Source: an uncultured Bryobacterales bacterium (GTDB taxonomy: Bacteria; Acidobacteriota; Terriglobia; Bryobacterales; UBA6623). Taken from it: a stretch of DNA of 64,000 bases. The position numbers were made by a program, and so were the translations under genes. Shown here in pieces: positions 18,397 through 26,258 of this stretch. The stretch is from positions 5,220,062-5,284,061 of the forward strand of contig OX638379.1 of NCBI GenBank assembly GCA_951813605.1, given 5' to 3'. The notes beneath the pieces were generated by a model. It searched no databases, had not been told where the DNA came from, and saw only the letters and a list, made by a program, of their open reading frames with translations. Numbering within the stretch: the first letter of the stretch is position 1; every line of letters begins with the position of its first letter.

Positions 18397-18841
18397 GTGT
18401 CCGTGCTTTCTCAATTTGGGGAACGCGCGATAACGGGTGTGCGACCGTATCAGGTCCGTCCGGTTGCCGAATTGGCAACACACGCTCTTGCAAAGCGAGT
18501 GGCTGGCACCCTCGTATTCGCGGAATTCCCAGCATACTCAAGGGGTGCAAAACGGTTAGATCACACTCGCCGAAATCCCCTGAATCAACGTCTGGCGCGA
18601 GTGGATTGATTAGGCCTTCACTGCAAACACGGTTGTCGCCGCACCTAAGAATTCATGAATCTGCAGGCGTTCGCGTTGCGCCGCGTGCCTGGTTGCGACC
18701 GCTACCAAGGGGCTAGTGCCTCGCCCGAGGCGGCACCCGCTGCAGCTCCGGGATGGACTCCCGGGCTCCTAATCTGCACGCAAGGGCGCGGGAGTGTTCA
18801 CTTGGCGGGCATTGGTCGGTGCGGAGTACACTAAGGCCGTT
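18397..18841. other. Divergent intergenic region
   Basis: About 445 bases between the divergent methyltransferase and Gfo/Idh/MocA genes. No gene with recognisable domains; must contain both promoters. Confidence 0.35.
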
Positions 18842-20122
18842 ATGGCTCTCGACAGGCATTTGACGCGCAGAAGATTCGCCAGTGCCGCGGTCGCGCCGCT
18901 TGTGGTTCCCGCGTCCGCGCTTGGCTTGGGCGGTGCCACCCCGCCATCGGACAGGATCGCCGTCGCCGGCATTGGCATGGGAGGTCGCAACCGCCGGAAC
19001 ATCCAGGAGTTCATGAAGCAGGACGATGTTCGCGTCCTCACAGTATGCGACCTCTTCGCAGAGCGTCGCGAGCTTGCCAAGCAGCTGGTCGATGGCTATT
19101 ACGGAAACAGCGACTGCACTTCGACCCGGTTCCATGAAGAGGTGCTGGAACGCAAGGATGTGGACGCCGTCGTAATCGGGACGGGCGATCGCTGGCACGC
19201 TGTGATGAGTTCGCTTGCCGCCCAGGCGGGCAAGGATGTGTACTGCGAGAAGCCTTTCTGCTTGACGATCGCCGAAGGGCGGCAATTGGTGAACGTGACC
19301 CGTCAGCACGGAACGGTCTGGCAGTGCGGCACGCAGCGTCGGTCGAATCCCGGTTACGTGTTTCTTGTCAACACGATCCACAGCGGCCGCATCGGCAAGC
19401 TGCATACTGTGCGCCTGTCCTTTGGCGCGACCGGCGGCTGGAAACGGAACTCCTTCGCCAAGCCGCAGAAGAAGCCCGATCCGGAAGCCTTCGACTACGA
19501 TCGGTGGCTAGGCCAGGCGCCGTGGACGCCGTACTCGGAGGACCGGGTCCGGCACTGGAGGCTCAACTGGGACACAGGCGCCGGCGCGGTGGCCGACATG
19601 GGGCCTCATTTCATCGAGACTGTCCAGTGGCTTCGAGGCGACCCGCTCGACGCTCCGGTCGAGTACCAGGGCGAAGCCGAGTTCCGCAGCGAGGGCGGCA
19701 TCAACAACATCCCGTACTGGTACGAGATTCGGTCCCGCTACAGCGACGGGTTGCGATTGAACATGGACACCGGCCGGAAGGGCTTGATGTTCATTGGCGA
19801 CCAAGGCTGGATCTTCCTCTCCGACACCGGAGGCATTGACGCGAAGCCGGAATCCGTGCTTGACGGCTTGGATCCGCCCGACGCCAACTACGTCATCCAA
19901 GAACCTCACATTCGCAACTTCCTGCGCTGCATGCGAAGCCGCCAGCAGCCCGTTTCCAACCCGGAGGCGTCACAGCGATGCCACACGATTGCGCATTGCG
20001 CGAACATCTGCCTGCGGCTGGGCCGGCCGGTCCGCTGGGATTCGGCTGCGGAACGATTCGAAGGCGACCACGAGGCCAACAACATGCGGTATCGCACGAT
20101 GCGCGCGCCATGGAGGGTGTGA
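18842..20122 (+). CDS. Gfo/Idh/MocA-family oxidoreductase with Tat-type leader
   Basis: 426 residues. ATG 18842 is chosen because it begins a Tat-type leader (LDRHLTRRRFASAAVAPLVV), frequent in Acidobacteriota and Planctomycetota versions. The Rossmann domain begins IAVAGIGMGGRNRRN. The substrate-side signature YCEKPFCLTIAEGRQL carries the conserved Glu-Lys-Pro. The C-terminal half is the mixed alpha/beta dimer domain (WRLNWDTGAGAVADMGPHFI with the catalytic-region Asp and His). It should oxidise or reduce a sugar or cyclitol with NAD(P). The HEAT-repeat gene follows after two bases and is surely cotranscribed. Confidence 0.88.
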   Translation: MALDRHLTRRRFASAAVAPLVVPASALGLGGATPPSDRIAVAGIGMGGRNRRNIQEFMKQDDVRVLTVCDLFAERRELAKQLVDGYYGNSDCTSTRFHEEVLERKDVDAVVIGTGDRWHAVMSSLAAQAGKDVYCEKPFCLTIAEGRQLVNVTRQHGTVWQCGTQRRSNPGYVFLVNTIHSGRIGKLHTVRLSFGATGGWKRNSFAKPQKKPDPEAFDYDRWLGQAPWTPYSEDRVRHWRLNWDTGAGAVADMGPHFIETVQWLRGDPLDAPVEYQGEAEFRSEGGINNIPYWYEIRSRYSDGLRLNMDTGRKGLMFIGDQGWIFLSDTGGIDAKPESVLDGLDPPDANYVIQEPHIRNFLRCMRSRQQPVSNPEASQRCHTIAHCANICLRLGRPVRWDSAAERFEGDHEANNMRYRTMRAPWRV

Positions 20123-20124
20123 CT

Positions 20125-20541
20125 ATGCGAAGGCAGCAGGTCGAACGAGCTGTGCGTGCCGTATTGTCGTACGACTTCGGCGAGTCTGCTTCCACGCTCT
20201 TTGAAGTAGATCGGCTGATCAACGAGTCCCACGGGGATTCGGAGGCACGGTCCTGGCTTGAAGAGGAACTCGCGGGAATCCTGGAGTCGAGCGCGAATCT
20301 GGCTGCCAAGCAGGAGGCATGCCGGAGGCTTTGGCGAATCGGCACCGATGCGACGCTGGACCGCGTGGGGCTATTGCTCCGGGAGGACGACCCGCGGGTT
20401 GTGGCGGCGGCCTGCTATGCCATTGGCAGGCGTCCGTCCAAGCGGGCGGACGAACTCCTACGCGTGGCATTGCGCAACGCCTCGGAGGCTTGTCGCGCAC
20501 CGATCGAGCATCTAATCGAGGATCGGGGCCGAACTCCGTGA
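20125..20541 (+). CDS. Small HEAT-repeat-like protein
   Basis: 138 residues from ATG 20125, two bases after the oxidoreductase stop, with GGAGGG about ten bases upstream inside that gene. The C-terminal half shows HEAT/PBS-lyase-like helical repeats (ACRRLWRIGTDATLDRVGLL, then DPRVVAAACYAIGRRPS, then ADELLRVALRN). The N-terminal half is also helical. It probably binds a partner protein; the tight coupling suggests a link with the oxidoreductase or its substrate. No catalytic motif is seen. Confidence 0.72.
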   Translation: MRRQQVERAVRAVLSYDFGESASTLFEVDRLINESHGDSEARSWLEEELAGILESSANLAAKQEACRRLWRIGTDATLDRVGLLLREDDPRVVAAACYAIGRRPSKRADELLRVALRNASEACRAPIEHLIEDRGRTP

Positions 20542-20596
20542 TCTGCCCGAGGCCTGCCTTTCGAGGCGGACGCCCTAATCCGCAATAATCGGTTCC

Positions 20597-22066
20597 ATGC
20601 AGGGCATCGCGAACTTTATCGGGGGCGACTGGCGCGTCGCTTACGGGGACGAGGTAACTCCGGTCGTCGACCCCGCCACGAACGAGACATTGGCCACCGT
20701 GCCGGTCGACGGCAGCGATGACGTCGCGGCCGCGGTCGCGGCCGCTGCGCAGGCATTCCCCGGCTGGCGCAGCGTCCCGCCGGGCGACAGAATCCAGTTC
20801 CTGTTCCGCTTCAAGCAACTGCTGGAGGACGAGCTAGCGACGGTCGCCCGCGCGGTGTCGCGGGAGAACGGGAAGACATTCGGTGAAGCCGTCGGCGAGA
20901 TCCGGCGCGGTATCGAGAACGTCGAAGTCGCCTGCGGTATCCCCACGATGATGCAGGGCTACAACCTCGAGGACGTCGCCCGGGGCATCGACGAGACGAT
21001 GATCCGGCAGCCGCTCGGCGTGGTCGGCGTCATTACGCCGTTCAACTTCCCGGTCATGATCCCTCTGTGGTTTCTTCCCTACGCGATTGCCTGCGGGAAC
21101 ACCGTGGTGATCAAGCCCTCCGAGAAGGTCCCCATCTCGATTCGAAGGGTTATCGAGATCTTGGAGCGCACCGGGCTGCCGAAGGGCGTCGTGAACCTCG
21201 CGTACGGCGGCCGCGCCGCGGCCGATGCCTTGATCGAGCACCCTGACGTGCGGGCTATCAGCTTTGTCGGCTCGAGCCCGGTCGCGAAGCATGTGTACGC
21301 GACAGCCGCGCTCCACGGCAAGCGGGTGCAGTGCCAGGGCGGGGCCAAGAACCACGTCGTCGTGCTGCCGGACGCGGACTTTGACACGACCATCAAGATC
21401 ATCGGTGACAGCGCGTTCGGCTGCGCCGGACAGCGTTGCCTAGCCGTCTCGGCAGTCGTCACTGTGGGGGGCGCCCACAAGCCGTTCTTGGAAGCCATCG
21501 TGGACTCCGCGGCGTCTCTGAAGGTCGGTTGCGGCTTGGACGAGGGGGTCGAGATGGGGCCCGTGATCACGGCGCAGAGCCGCAGTCGCATCGAAGGCGC
21601 GATCGCTCGCGGAACGGCCGATGGGGCCGAGGCCGTGCTGGACGGACGCGGCATCCGGGTTAACGGCTATCCGCGCGGGAATTTCGTAGGCCCGACGGTC
21701 CTTGACGGTGTGGAGTCGGAGAGCTATCTCTCCTCGACCGAGGTCTTCGGCCCCGTGCTCGGTCTCACCCGTGTCCGAAGCGTCGACGAGGCGATCGAGG
21801 TCATCGCCCGCAATCCCTACGGCAACGCCTCGTCCATCTTTACCTCCAGCGGGGCGTCGGCCCGCAAGTTCCGAAGCGAGGTTCCGACCGGCAACGTAGG
21901 GGTCAACATCGGTGTCGCCGCCCCGATGGCCTATTTCCCTTTCAGCGGATGGAAGGACAGCTTCTTCGGCGTGATGCACGGCCAAGGTCGCGACGCTGTC
22001 GAGTTCTACACCGACAAGAAGGTCGTGGTCGAGAGGTGGCCGCAGGAATGGTCGCGACGGTTCTGA
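20597..22066 (+). CDS. mmsA: CoA-acylating methylmalonate-semialdehyde dehydrogenase
   Basis: 489 residues, normal length for MmsA. Aldehyde dehydrogenase landmarks are present: TPFNFPVMIPLWFLPYAIAC and NTVVIKPSEKVPIS. The group-specific active site is FGCAGQRCLAVS (residues ~275-284) with Cys281 as nucleophile. Within the ALDH superfamily the CAGQRC form marks the CoA-dependent methylmalonate-semialdehyde type. It converts methylmalonate or malonate semialdehyde to propionyl- or acetyl-CoA, for valine, thymine, beta-alanine or inositol catabolism. The preceding Gfo/Idh/MocA gene would fit inositol breakdown, but other iol genes are absent, so this is only suggestive. The hydroxyisobutyrate-dehydrogenase family member at 41.5 kb is another possible partner. 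Confidence 0.94.
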   Translation: MQGIANFIGGDWRVAYGDEVTPVVDPATNETLATVPVDGSDDVAAAVAAAAQAFPGWRSVPPGDRIQFLFRFKQLLEDELATVARAVSRENGKTFGEAVGEIRRGIENVEVACGIPTMMQGYNLEDVARGIDETMIRQPLGVVGVITPFNFPVMIPLWFLPYAIACGNTVVIKPSEKVPISIRRVIEILERTGLPKGVVNLAYGGRAAADALIEHPDVRAISFVGSSPVAKHVYATAALHGKRVQCQGGAKNHVVVLPDADFDTTIKIIGDSAFGCAGQRCLAVSAVVTVGGAHKPFLEAIVDSAASLKVGCGLDEGVEMGPVITAQSRSRIEGAIARGTADGAEAVLDGRGIRVNGYPRGNFVGPTVLDGVESESYLSSTEVFGPVLGLTRVRSVDEAIEVIARNPYGNASSIFTSSGASARKFRSEVPTGNVGVNIGVAAPMAYFPFSGWKDSFFGVMHGQGRDAVEFYTDKKVVVERWPQEWSRRF

Positions 22067-22142
22067 GCTGACCGGCGCGCTCGCGCGATCGGCGCAGGGT
22101 TCCGCCACGCGGACCGCTTTCCGGCCGGCCCTGCCTCCTGTC

Positions 22143-22631
22143 TCAGGGCCTCATTGCCGAAGGAGGCTTCTCCCAGTACTTCTCGTGGCAGTTGTTGCAC
22201 GCGTTGTAAACCGCTCCGCCGACGTCGAATACGGCTTCCGCGTCCCTGTCGCTCGCAGCTTCCACGGCGAGAGTGGCTGCCTCGATCAGGGCGCTGGCGT
22301 GCAGCATCCAATCGCCTGCGTCCTTGGCTCGCCCTTCCATCATGAGAAGGTTCCCTGCTTCGGCCACTGTCAAAGCGCTCTGCATCACCCGCTCCCACTC
22401 TTGCTCGCTCGTGGGCCGGATCTCGTGCGTTCCGTCCTTGTCGATGACAGTGCCGACGGAATCCCACACGACTTCGGCGTGGGGATAGATGACGTCGTGC
22501 ATGAGGTCGTGGATCGATGCCACCGGTTTGAACGGCGGTCCCGCGTCGCCGCCCGGCATGCAGCCGATCGCGAGCATCGCAGCCCCCGCGGCGAAGCGAG
22601 CAACAGCTTGCCAATGGCTAGTTCGTTCCAT
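22143..22631 (-). CDS. c-type cytochrome lipoprotein (class II-like)
   Basis: 162 residues. The start ATG at 22631 has a strong GGAGGGA ribosome-binding site eight bases upstream; the longer open frame is not credible. The leader ends with the lipobox LAIGC (AAMLAIGCMPGG). The body is helical (GTVIDKDGTHEIRPTSEQEW, AEAGNLLMMEGRAKDAGDW). The single heme motif Cys145-Asn-Asn-Cys148-His149 is followed by EKYW. It is a diverged paralog of the 12.2 kb cytochrome, here tethered to a membrane by lipid. It is divergent from two DUF6644-like membrane protein genes that begin 268 bases away, a hint at a shared redox function. Confidence 0.82.
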   Translation of the reverse strand: MERTSHWQAVARFAAGAAMLAIGCMPGGDAGPPFKPVASIHDLMHDVIYPHAEVVWDSVGTVIDKDGTHEIRPTSEQEWERVMQSALTVAEAGNLLMMEGRAKDAGDWMLHASALIEAATLAVEAASDRDAEAVFDVGGAVYNACNNCHEKYWEKPPSAMRP

Positions 22632-22898
22632 TGAGTTCCCTCCAAGTTCCATCGGGGCTACTAACGGTCGCGGCTTTGGTGGAGCGACTTGGCCGAGCCC
22701 GGGCGTGGAACTCACTCTAGCGCGGATCGCGGCCAGCATGCTTGCCTGTCGTATCGCAAGTGCGGGCAATCCAATCGAGCAGGCCGAATGGAAACGGGCA
22801 GTTTGCTAGAGTCTTGATTGCCTTCCAAAGATTAGCCCGGAGGCGAATCCGGCCGGGAGGTTGCCGCAAGGTCCTGATTCGGCGGCTTTTTGCGCACA

Positions 22899-23396
22899 AT
22901 GTCATTGTCTTCCTTGTTCGAATGGCTCGAGGGGACTTGGGCGAGCGTTGCCATCCGTGAATCGATCCTTTTCTACCCGCTCGTCGAGACCACCCACGTC
23001 CTTACTTTGTGCCTCTTTCTCGGCATGACGGCGACTTGGGACCTGCGATTAGTCGGTCTCGCGATGCGCCGCGTGCCCGTCTCCGAGGTGGTGAACCGCC
23101 TGTTTCCATGGGCGATAGCGGGGTTCGTCATCATGGTGATCAGCGGGTCGCTCCTGTTTCTGTCCGGGCCGGTGCGGGCTTCGCAGAATATTTTCTTTCA
23201 AGTCAAGATGGTGACGATCGCGCTGGCTGGAATCAACGCATTTGTCTTCCACCGGACGGTGTTCCGCTGGGTCGCGGAATGGGATCTCGCGCCCGAGATA
23301 CCGCTTCGCGCTCGCGTGGCCGGCGTCTCGTCGCTCGCTTTGTGGAGCATCGTGGTCGTCTGCGGTCGCATGCAGGCGTACAACTGGTTTGACTAG
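22899..23396 (+). CDS. DUF6644-like inner-membrane protein, copy 1
   Basis: 165 residues. Four to five hydrophobic spans, with the pattern SLFEWLEGTWASVAIRES, then YPLVETTHVLTLCLFLGMTA and WDLRLVGLAMR, a region strongly conserved with the next gene (LFQWLEDTSIGAAIRDS, FPVIESVHLLALALIGGA, VDLRLLGFGL). The H in ET(T/S)H(V/L)L within the membrane and conserved acidic/basic residues nearby could be heme or metal ligands, but this is unproven. Family function unknown. It is cotranscribed with its paralog 12 bases downstream. Confidence 0.78.
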   Translation: MSLSSLFEWLEGTWASVAIRESILFYPLVETTHVLTLCLFLGMTATWDLRLVGLAMRRVPVSEVVNRLFPWAIAGFVIMVISGSLLFLSGPVRASQNIFFQVKMVTIALAGINAFVFHRTVFRWVAEWDLAPEIPLRARVAGVSSLALWSIVVVCGRMQAYNWFD

Positions 23397-23408
23397 CGGA
23401 GCTGGACT

Positions 23409-23885
23409 ATGGACCTTTTGCCTTTATTCCAATGGCTAGAGGACACGTCGATCGGCGCGGCGATCCGTGACTCGCTCTGGCTCTTCCCGGTGATCGAATC
23501 GGTGCACTTGCTGGCATTGGCCCTGATCGGCGGTGCCATCTTGGTGGTGGACTTGCGGCTTCTCGGATTCGGACTGAAGAGCCAGCCCGTTGCCGCGCTG
23601 GCGGAGAACATCCATCCATGGCTCGTTGGCGGACTAGTCACGATGGTCTTGACCGGTGTTCCGATGTTCCTGTCGGAAGCCATCAAGTGCTATTACAGCC
23701 CGCCGTTCTGGTACAAGATGTCGTTCCTGGTCGTCGCGACGCTGTACACGTTTGGCGTGCGCAAGAGAGTTGCCGCAGCGGACACGGCCAAGGTGGGGCC
23801 GATCTGGGGCCGGCTGACTGCATTGGCGTCGCTCGGGCTCTGGTTCTGTGTGGGGTTCTCGGGCCGCTGGATCGCCTTCTACTAG
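23409..23885 (+). CDS. DUF6644-like inner-membrane protein, copy 2
   Basis: 158 residues, paralog of the preceding gene and separated from it by 12 bases. It repeats the same order: FQWLEDTSIGAAIRDS, FPVIESVHLLALALIGGAIL, VDLRLLGFGLKSQPV, then PWLVGGLVTMVLTGVPMFLS and YYSPPFWYKMSFLVVATLY. Four or five membrane spans. The conserved in-membrane His of ESVHLL is kept. The two probably form a heterodimer, inferred from the tandem layout. The gene ends 42 bases before the convergent DUF6152 gene. Confidence 0.78.
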   Translation: MDLLPLFQWLEDTSIGAAIRDSLWLFPVIESVHLLALALIGGAILVVDLRLLGFGLKSQPVAALAENIHPWLVGGLVTMVLTGVPMFLSEAIKCYYSPPFWYKMSFLVVATLYTFGVRKRVAAADTAKVGPIWGRLTALASLGLWFCVGFSGRWIAFY

Positions 23886-23927
23886 GGACCGGATGTTGCT
23901 GATTCCCTATGCGCGCGGCGGTGCAGG

Positions 23928-24365
23928 CTACCGATTCTGCTCTGTGGAGTCCCGTCCGTCCCGCGGAGCGCCAGTTCCGGATGACCCCATGAACAGCCGG
24001 CGGCCGTCCTCGAATGTCAGGTCGCGGCCGTTGGCCTTCATCGTGCCGTCCTTCGCTTGATACCCGTCAACCATGATCACGGTACCCGGTAGCAGGGACC
24101 TTTTCGTGAAGCCGCGCCGGAACAGCGTGTTGGGCGTGCCTCCTTCGACCATCCAGCTCTCGACCATGCCGTCCTCACTGGTGACGTCTATATGGATCCA
24201 AGCGTGAGGGTTGATCCACTCCATCTTGGTGACAGTGCCTTTGAGCTGCACGGGTCGCTTCGCGTCGAATTCCGCCGAGAATGCGTGGTGGGCCCAAAGC
24301 GGCACTACTGTGACGAGTGCGACCACTGCGAGCCCCATGAGAATTGCTACAAATCTGCCCGGCAT
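23928..24365 (-). CDS. DUF6152 secreted protein, copy 1
   Basis: 145 residues from ATG 24365, which opens a hydrophobic leader (MPGRFVAILMGLAVVALVTV). Predicted cleavage after Ala25 in PLWA gives a mature protein beginning His26-His27-AFSAEFD. The following core has the DUF6152 pattern: LKGTVTKMEWINPHAWIHID (His54), EGGTPNTLFRRGFTKRSLLP and DGRRLFMGSSGTGAPRDG. A small beta-barrel is likely. The family has no known function. The paralog at 34.3 kb keeps the same His residues. It may belong to the surrounding periplasmic redox module. Confidence 0.82.
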   Translation of the reverse strand: MPGRFVAILMGLAVVALVTVVPLWAHHAFSAEFDAKRPVQLKGTVTKMEWINPHAWIHIDVTSEDGMVESWMVEGGTPNTLFRRGFTKRSLLPGTVIMVDGYQAKDGTMKANGRDLTFEDGRRLFMGSSGTGAPRDGRDSTEQNR

Positions 24366-24746
24366 GCGAATCAACCTCGGTTGCAGTGTACCGTACAGCG
24401 CGCCGCCTGACCATCGATTCTCAGGTGCCGCATCAGCGAAAGCATTCGCACCGCCGCCGCGAGCGCGTTCTTCCGTTCCGATTGGCATCAGGTGCCTGCG
24501 GAGTTCCGTCGGCTCGCCTCCGGCGCTCGGTGCATCGTTCCGGGCACGCGCTTCCGATGTGAGCAGGCACCCAAATCGGGTGGATTCTCGAGAGCCTGCC
24601 GCCGAGCGATTGGACGTGCTTCCTCGATATCGAAGGTTGCACCAGGATGGCGAGCGGCTTTCGCTGGCTGCAAGCGTTAGCTGCAATTCGGTTCGGTGGC
24701 TGTGTCCGGCCCAGCGCTTGATGAGATCCTGCCCACTAGGGATCTA

Positions 24747-24809
24747 ATACTCGTTCTCTTGCTTGTGGCAGGTGTGGTGTCTCGGTCAGTCGACCACCGG
24801 CGAAACTGA
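24747..24809 (+). pseudogene. Relic of TonB-dependent receptor N-terminus
   Basis: A leader-like stretch (ILVLLLVAGVV) runs into the LGQSTTGET reading in a shifted frame. This matches the beginning of the intact receptor at 26.3 kb (LVLLVLCASLASGQSTTGEI), and the DNA is visibly similar around the CAGTCGACCACCGGCGA core. The similarity stops there and a different gene fragment follows. Confidence 0.5.
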
Positions 24810-25281
24810 TTCAACAACAAGGCCGCCCGCGACCGCAGCGGCCCGATTACACTCGATGCCGTCCGCAAGGCTCGCGGGCGCCCGATCCTGCGCTGCGACA
24901 CTCACCTCGACCAGCTGGTCGACTAGCCGAGAGAGCCCCGCGTGCGACGCGTTGACGAGCCGCTGCTGAGAGGGGGCTTGCCCAGCCTCCGCGACGACGA
25001 CAATTGCTTACGCGCGCGACCTCGGTCTAGTAACCCAGCGGCCGCTGCTCGCCATCGCCAATAACATCTACCGCGAGGTCGCCCCGAGGGAGCGCACCAG
25101 CGACGTCCAAGCGACACTCGCATACGAGCCCGGCTGGTGCGTTTCCTCGAACGGGCCTCTCGGCGTCTCGAAGCTGCCTTCGGTCCTCCAAGAGTACTTT
25201 CGGGAAAACGCGGAGCATTGCGTGAAGCGCTGCGGGTACAAGGAGCCGGGCTCGCAACAGCTGCTGGAGGCCTTCCCGCAG
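24810..25281 (+). pseudogene. Relic of an AAA-ATPase/PD-(D/E)XK-like gene (middle part)
   Basis: Two frames must be combined. One frame reads GPITLDAVRKARGRPILRCD then THLDQLVD, hits a TAG, and continues REPRVRRVDEPLLRGG. A shifted frame then gives AYARDLGLVTQRPLLAIANN, IYREVAPRE, YEPGWCVSSNGPL, LQEYFRENAEHCVKRCGYKE and QQLLEAFPQ. This order (DTHLDQL, REPRVR, YxRDLGLV, IAN-IYREV-PRE, FREHxEHWxxRFxYKE, LLLxAFxQ) is that of the widespread ATP-binding proteins that end in a PD-(D/E)XK nuclease-like domain and are common in mobile or defence-associated contexts. Both the Walker part and the nuclease part are missing. It is a dead fragment; family assignment is from memory of the pattern. Confidence 0.55.
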
Positions 25282-25655
25282 ATCATCGCTACTTCGGAAC
25301 TCCCCTTGAACCGGAGCTGGGAGGCGGAGATCTTCGAGTGGTTCAACAAGCAGGTCCACGGCCTAGCCGCAGTGGGAGCGCAGGGCACCTCGGGGAGGAA
25401 CAACCTGCAGGGTCGAAGCGCGATCAACCTGGGCGTTTCCCTGCGAAACAGGTTCTCGATCGCTGAAGGCCGCTCCATGGGCATCCGCGTGGATTTCTTC
25501 AACCTGCCCAATCACCACAAATCCAAGCTGCCGCGCGGGGAAGCTCAACCGACCGCCGACTGGGGCGCCTCAACCGGGGGGGCAGCGACCGCATCGGCCG
25601 ATTCCCGCAGAAGTACTCCTTCGAGCTGGACGCTCGGTGTCTTGAGCGGCAATGA
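25282..25655 (+). pseudogene. Relic of TonB-dependent receptor C-terminus
   Basis: The reading IFEWFNKQVHGLAAVGAQGT then SGRNNLQG and FSIAEGRSMGIRVDFFNLPN is the conserved C-terminal barrel end of Oar-like receptors (compare YFNTAAFVQNAVGTFGNVGR and HSLLFRLDSFNAFNRP in the intact gene at 29.1-29.3 kb). A G7 run at 25576-25582 shifts the frame, after which SDRIGRFPQKYSFELDARCL follows and the frame stops at 25653-25655. Only the C-terminal ~10% of a receptor is left, joined in frame to the preceding ATPase relic. Confidence 0.65.
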
Positions 25656-25740
25656 CGAGGTCGCTTGGCTAGTTCGATACTGTCTCGCTTCCTCGGTCAG
25701 TCGATCCGGTCTGCTTGAGCCGCTCTTCAATCCGTAGGAA

Positions 25741-26258
25741 GTTCAACTGCGAGGAGTCGCCGGTCAGTTCTGCCGAATAAGGCAACGTCTCATCAGGGGC
25801 GTCGAACTTGGAGCGGTGAAGGCGGCCATGGCGTAGCCCACGGACCAGAGCGGCTCCGCCCAAAACCCTTGCCGACCGGCCCACTGCAACAGCCAGTAGG
25901 CGCCTTTTTCGGCCGACCGGCCTCGGCGAGAGTCATCCGCGATTCAATGCTCCACGAACGCAAATCCACGGAACTTGATCCACGGAAACCATTGCGCTCC
26001 CGACAAGATTCGGTCTTGTTGGACAGTGTGCCCCTAGATTTGCAAATTCTTACACCGTGCCCTATACTCAACTCACTTGCACCTCCGTTGGCCGAACTAA
26101 GGGCGAAACAAAGGGGCAGCGATGGAGTGACTTTCCGTGAGGCAGGGACTAGTCCTGCTGAGCTGCTTCGGCAACGTGGCACAGTCACGAATTCAGTTTC
26201 TGCGCCTCGGGCAAGCAAAGCTAAGGGATGTCAAGTGATTGCTGAGGAGGCAAATAAC
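25741..26258. other. Leader region of the TonB receptor gene
   Basis: About 520 bases. A frame in phase with the receptor is open from 25869, but the sequence before 26259 has no signal peptide or domain. It holds the promoter described next and a leader of about 180 bases; I did not recognise a riboswitch. Confidence 0.4.
26040..26068 (+). promoter_or_regulatory. Sigma70-type promoter for the TonB receptor
   Basis: TTGCAA at 26040-26045 and TATACT at 26063-26068 are separated by exactly 17 bases. Both hexamers are close to the consensus in an otherwise GC-rich region, and they are correctly placed upstream of the receptor start at 26259. Confidence 0.6.
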
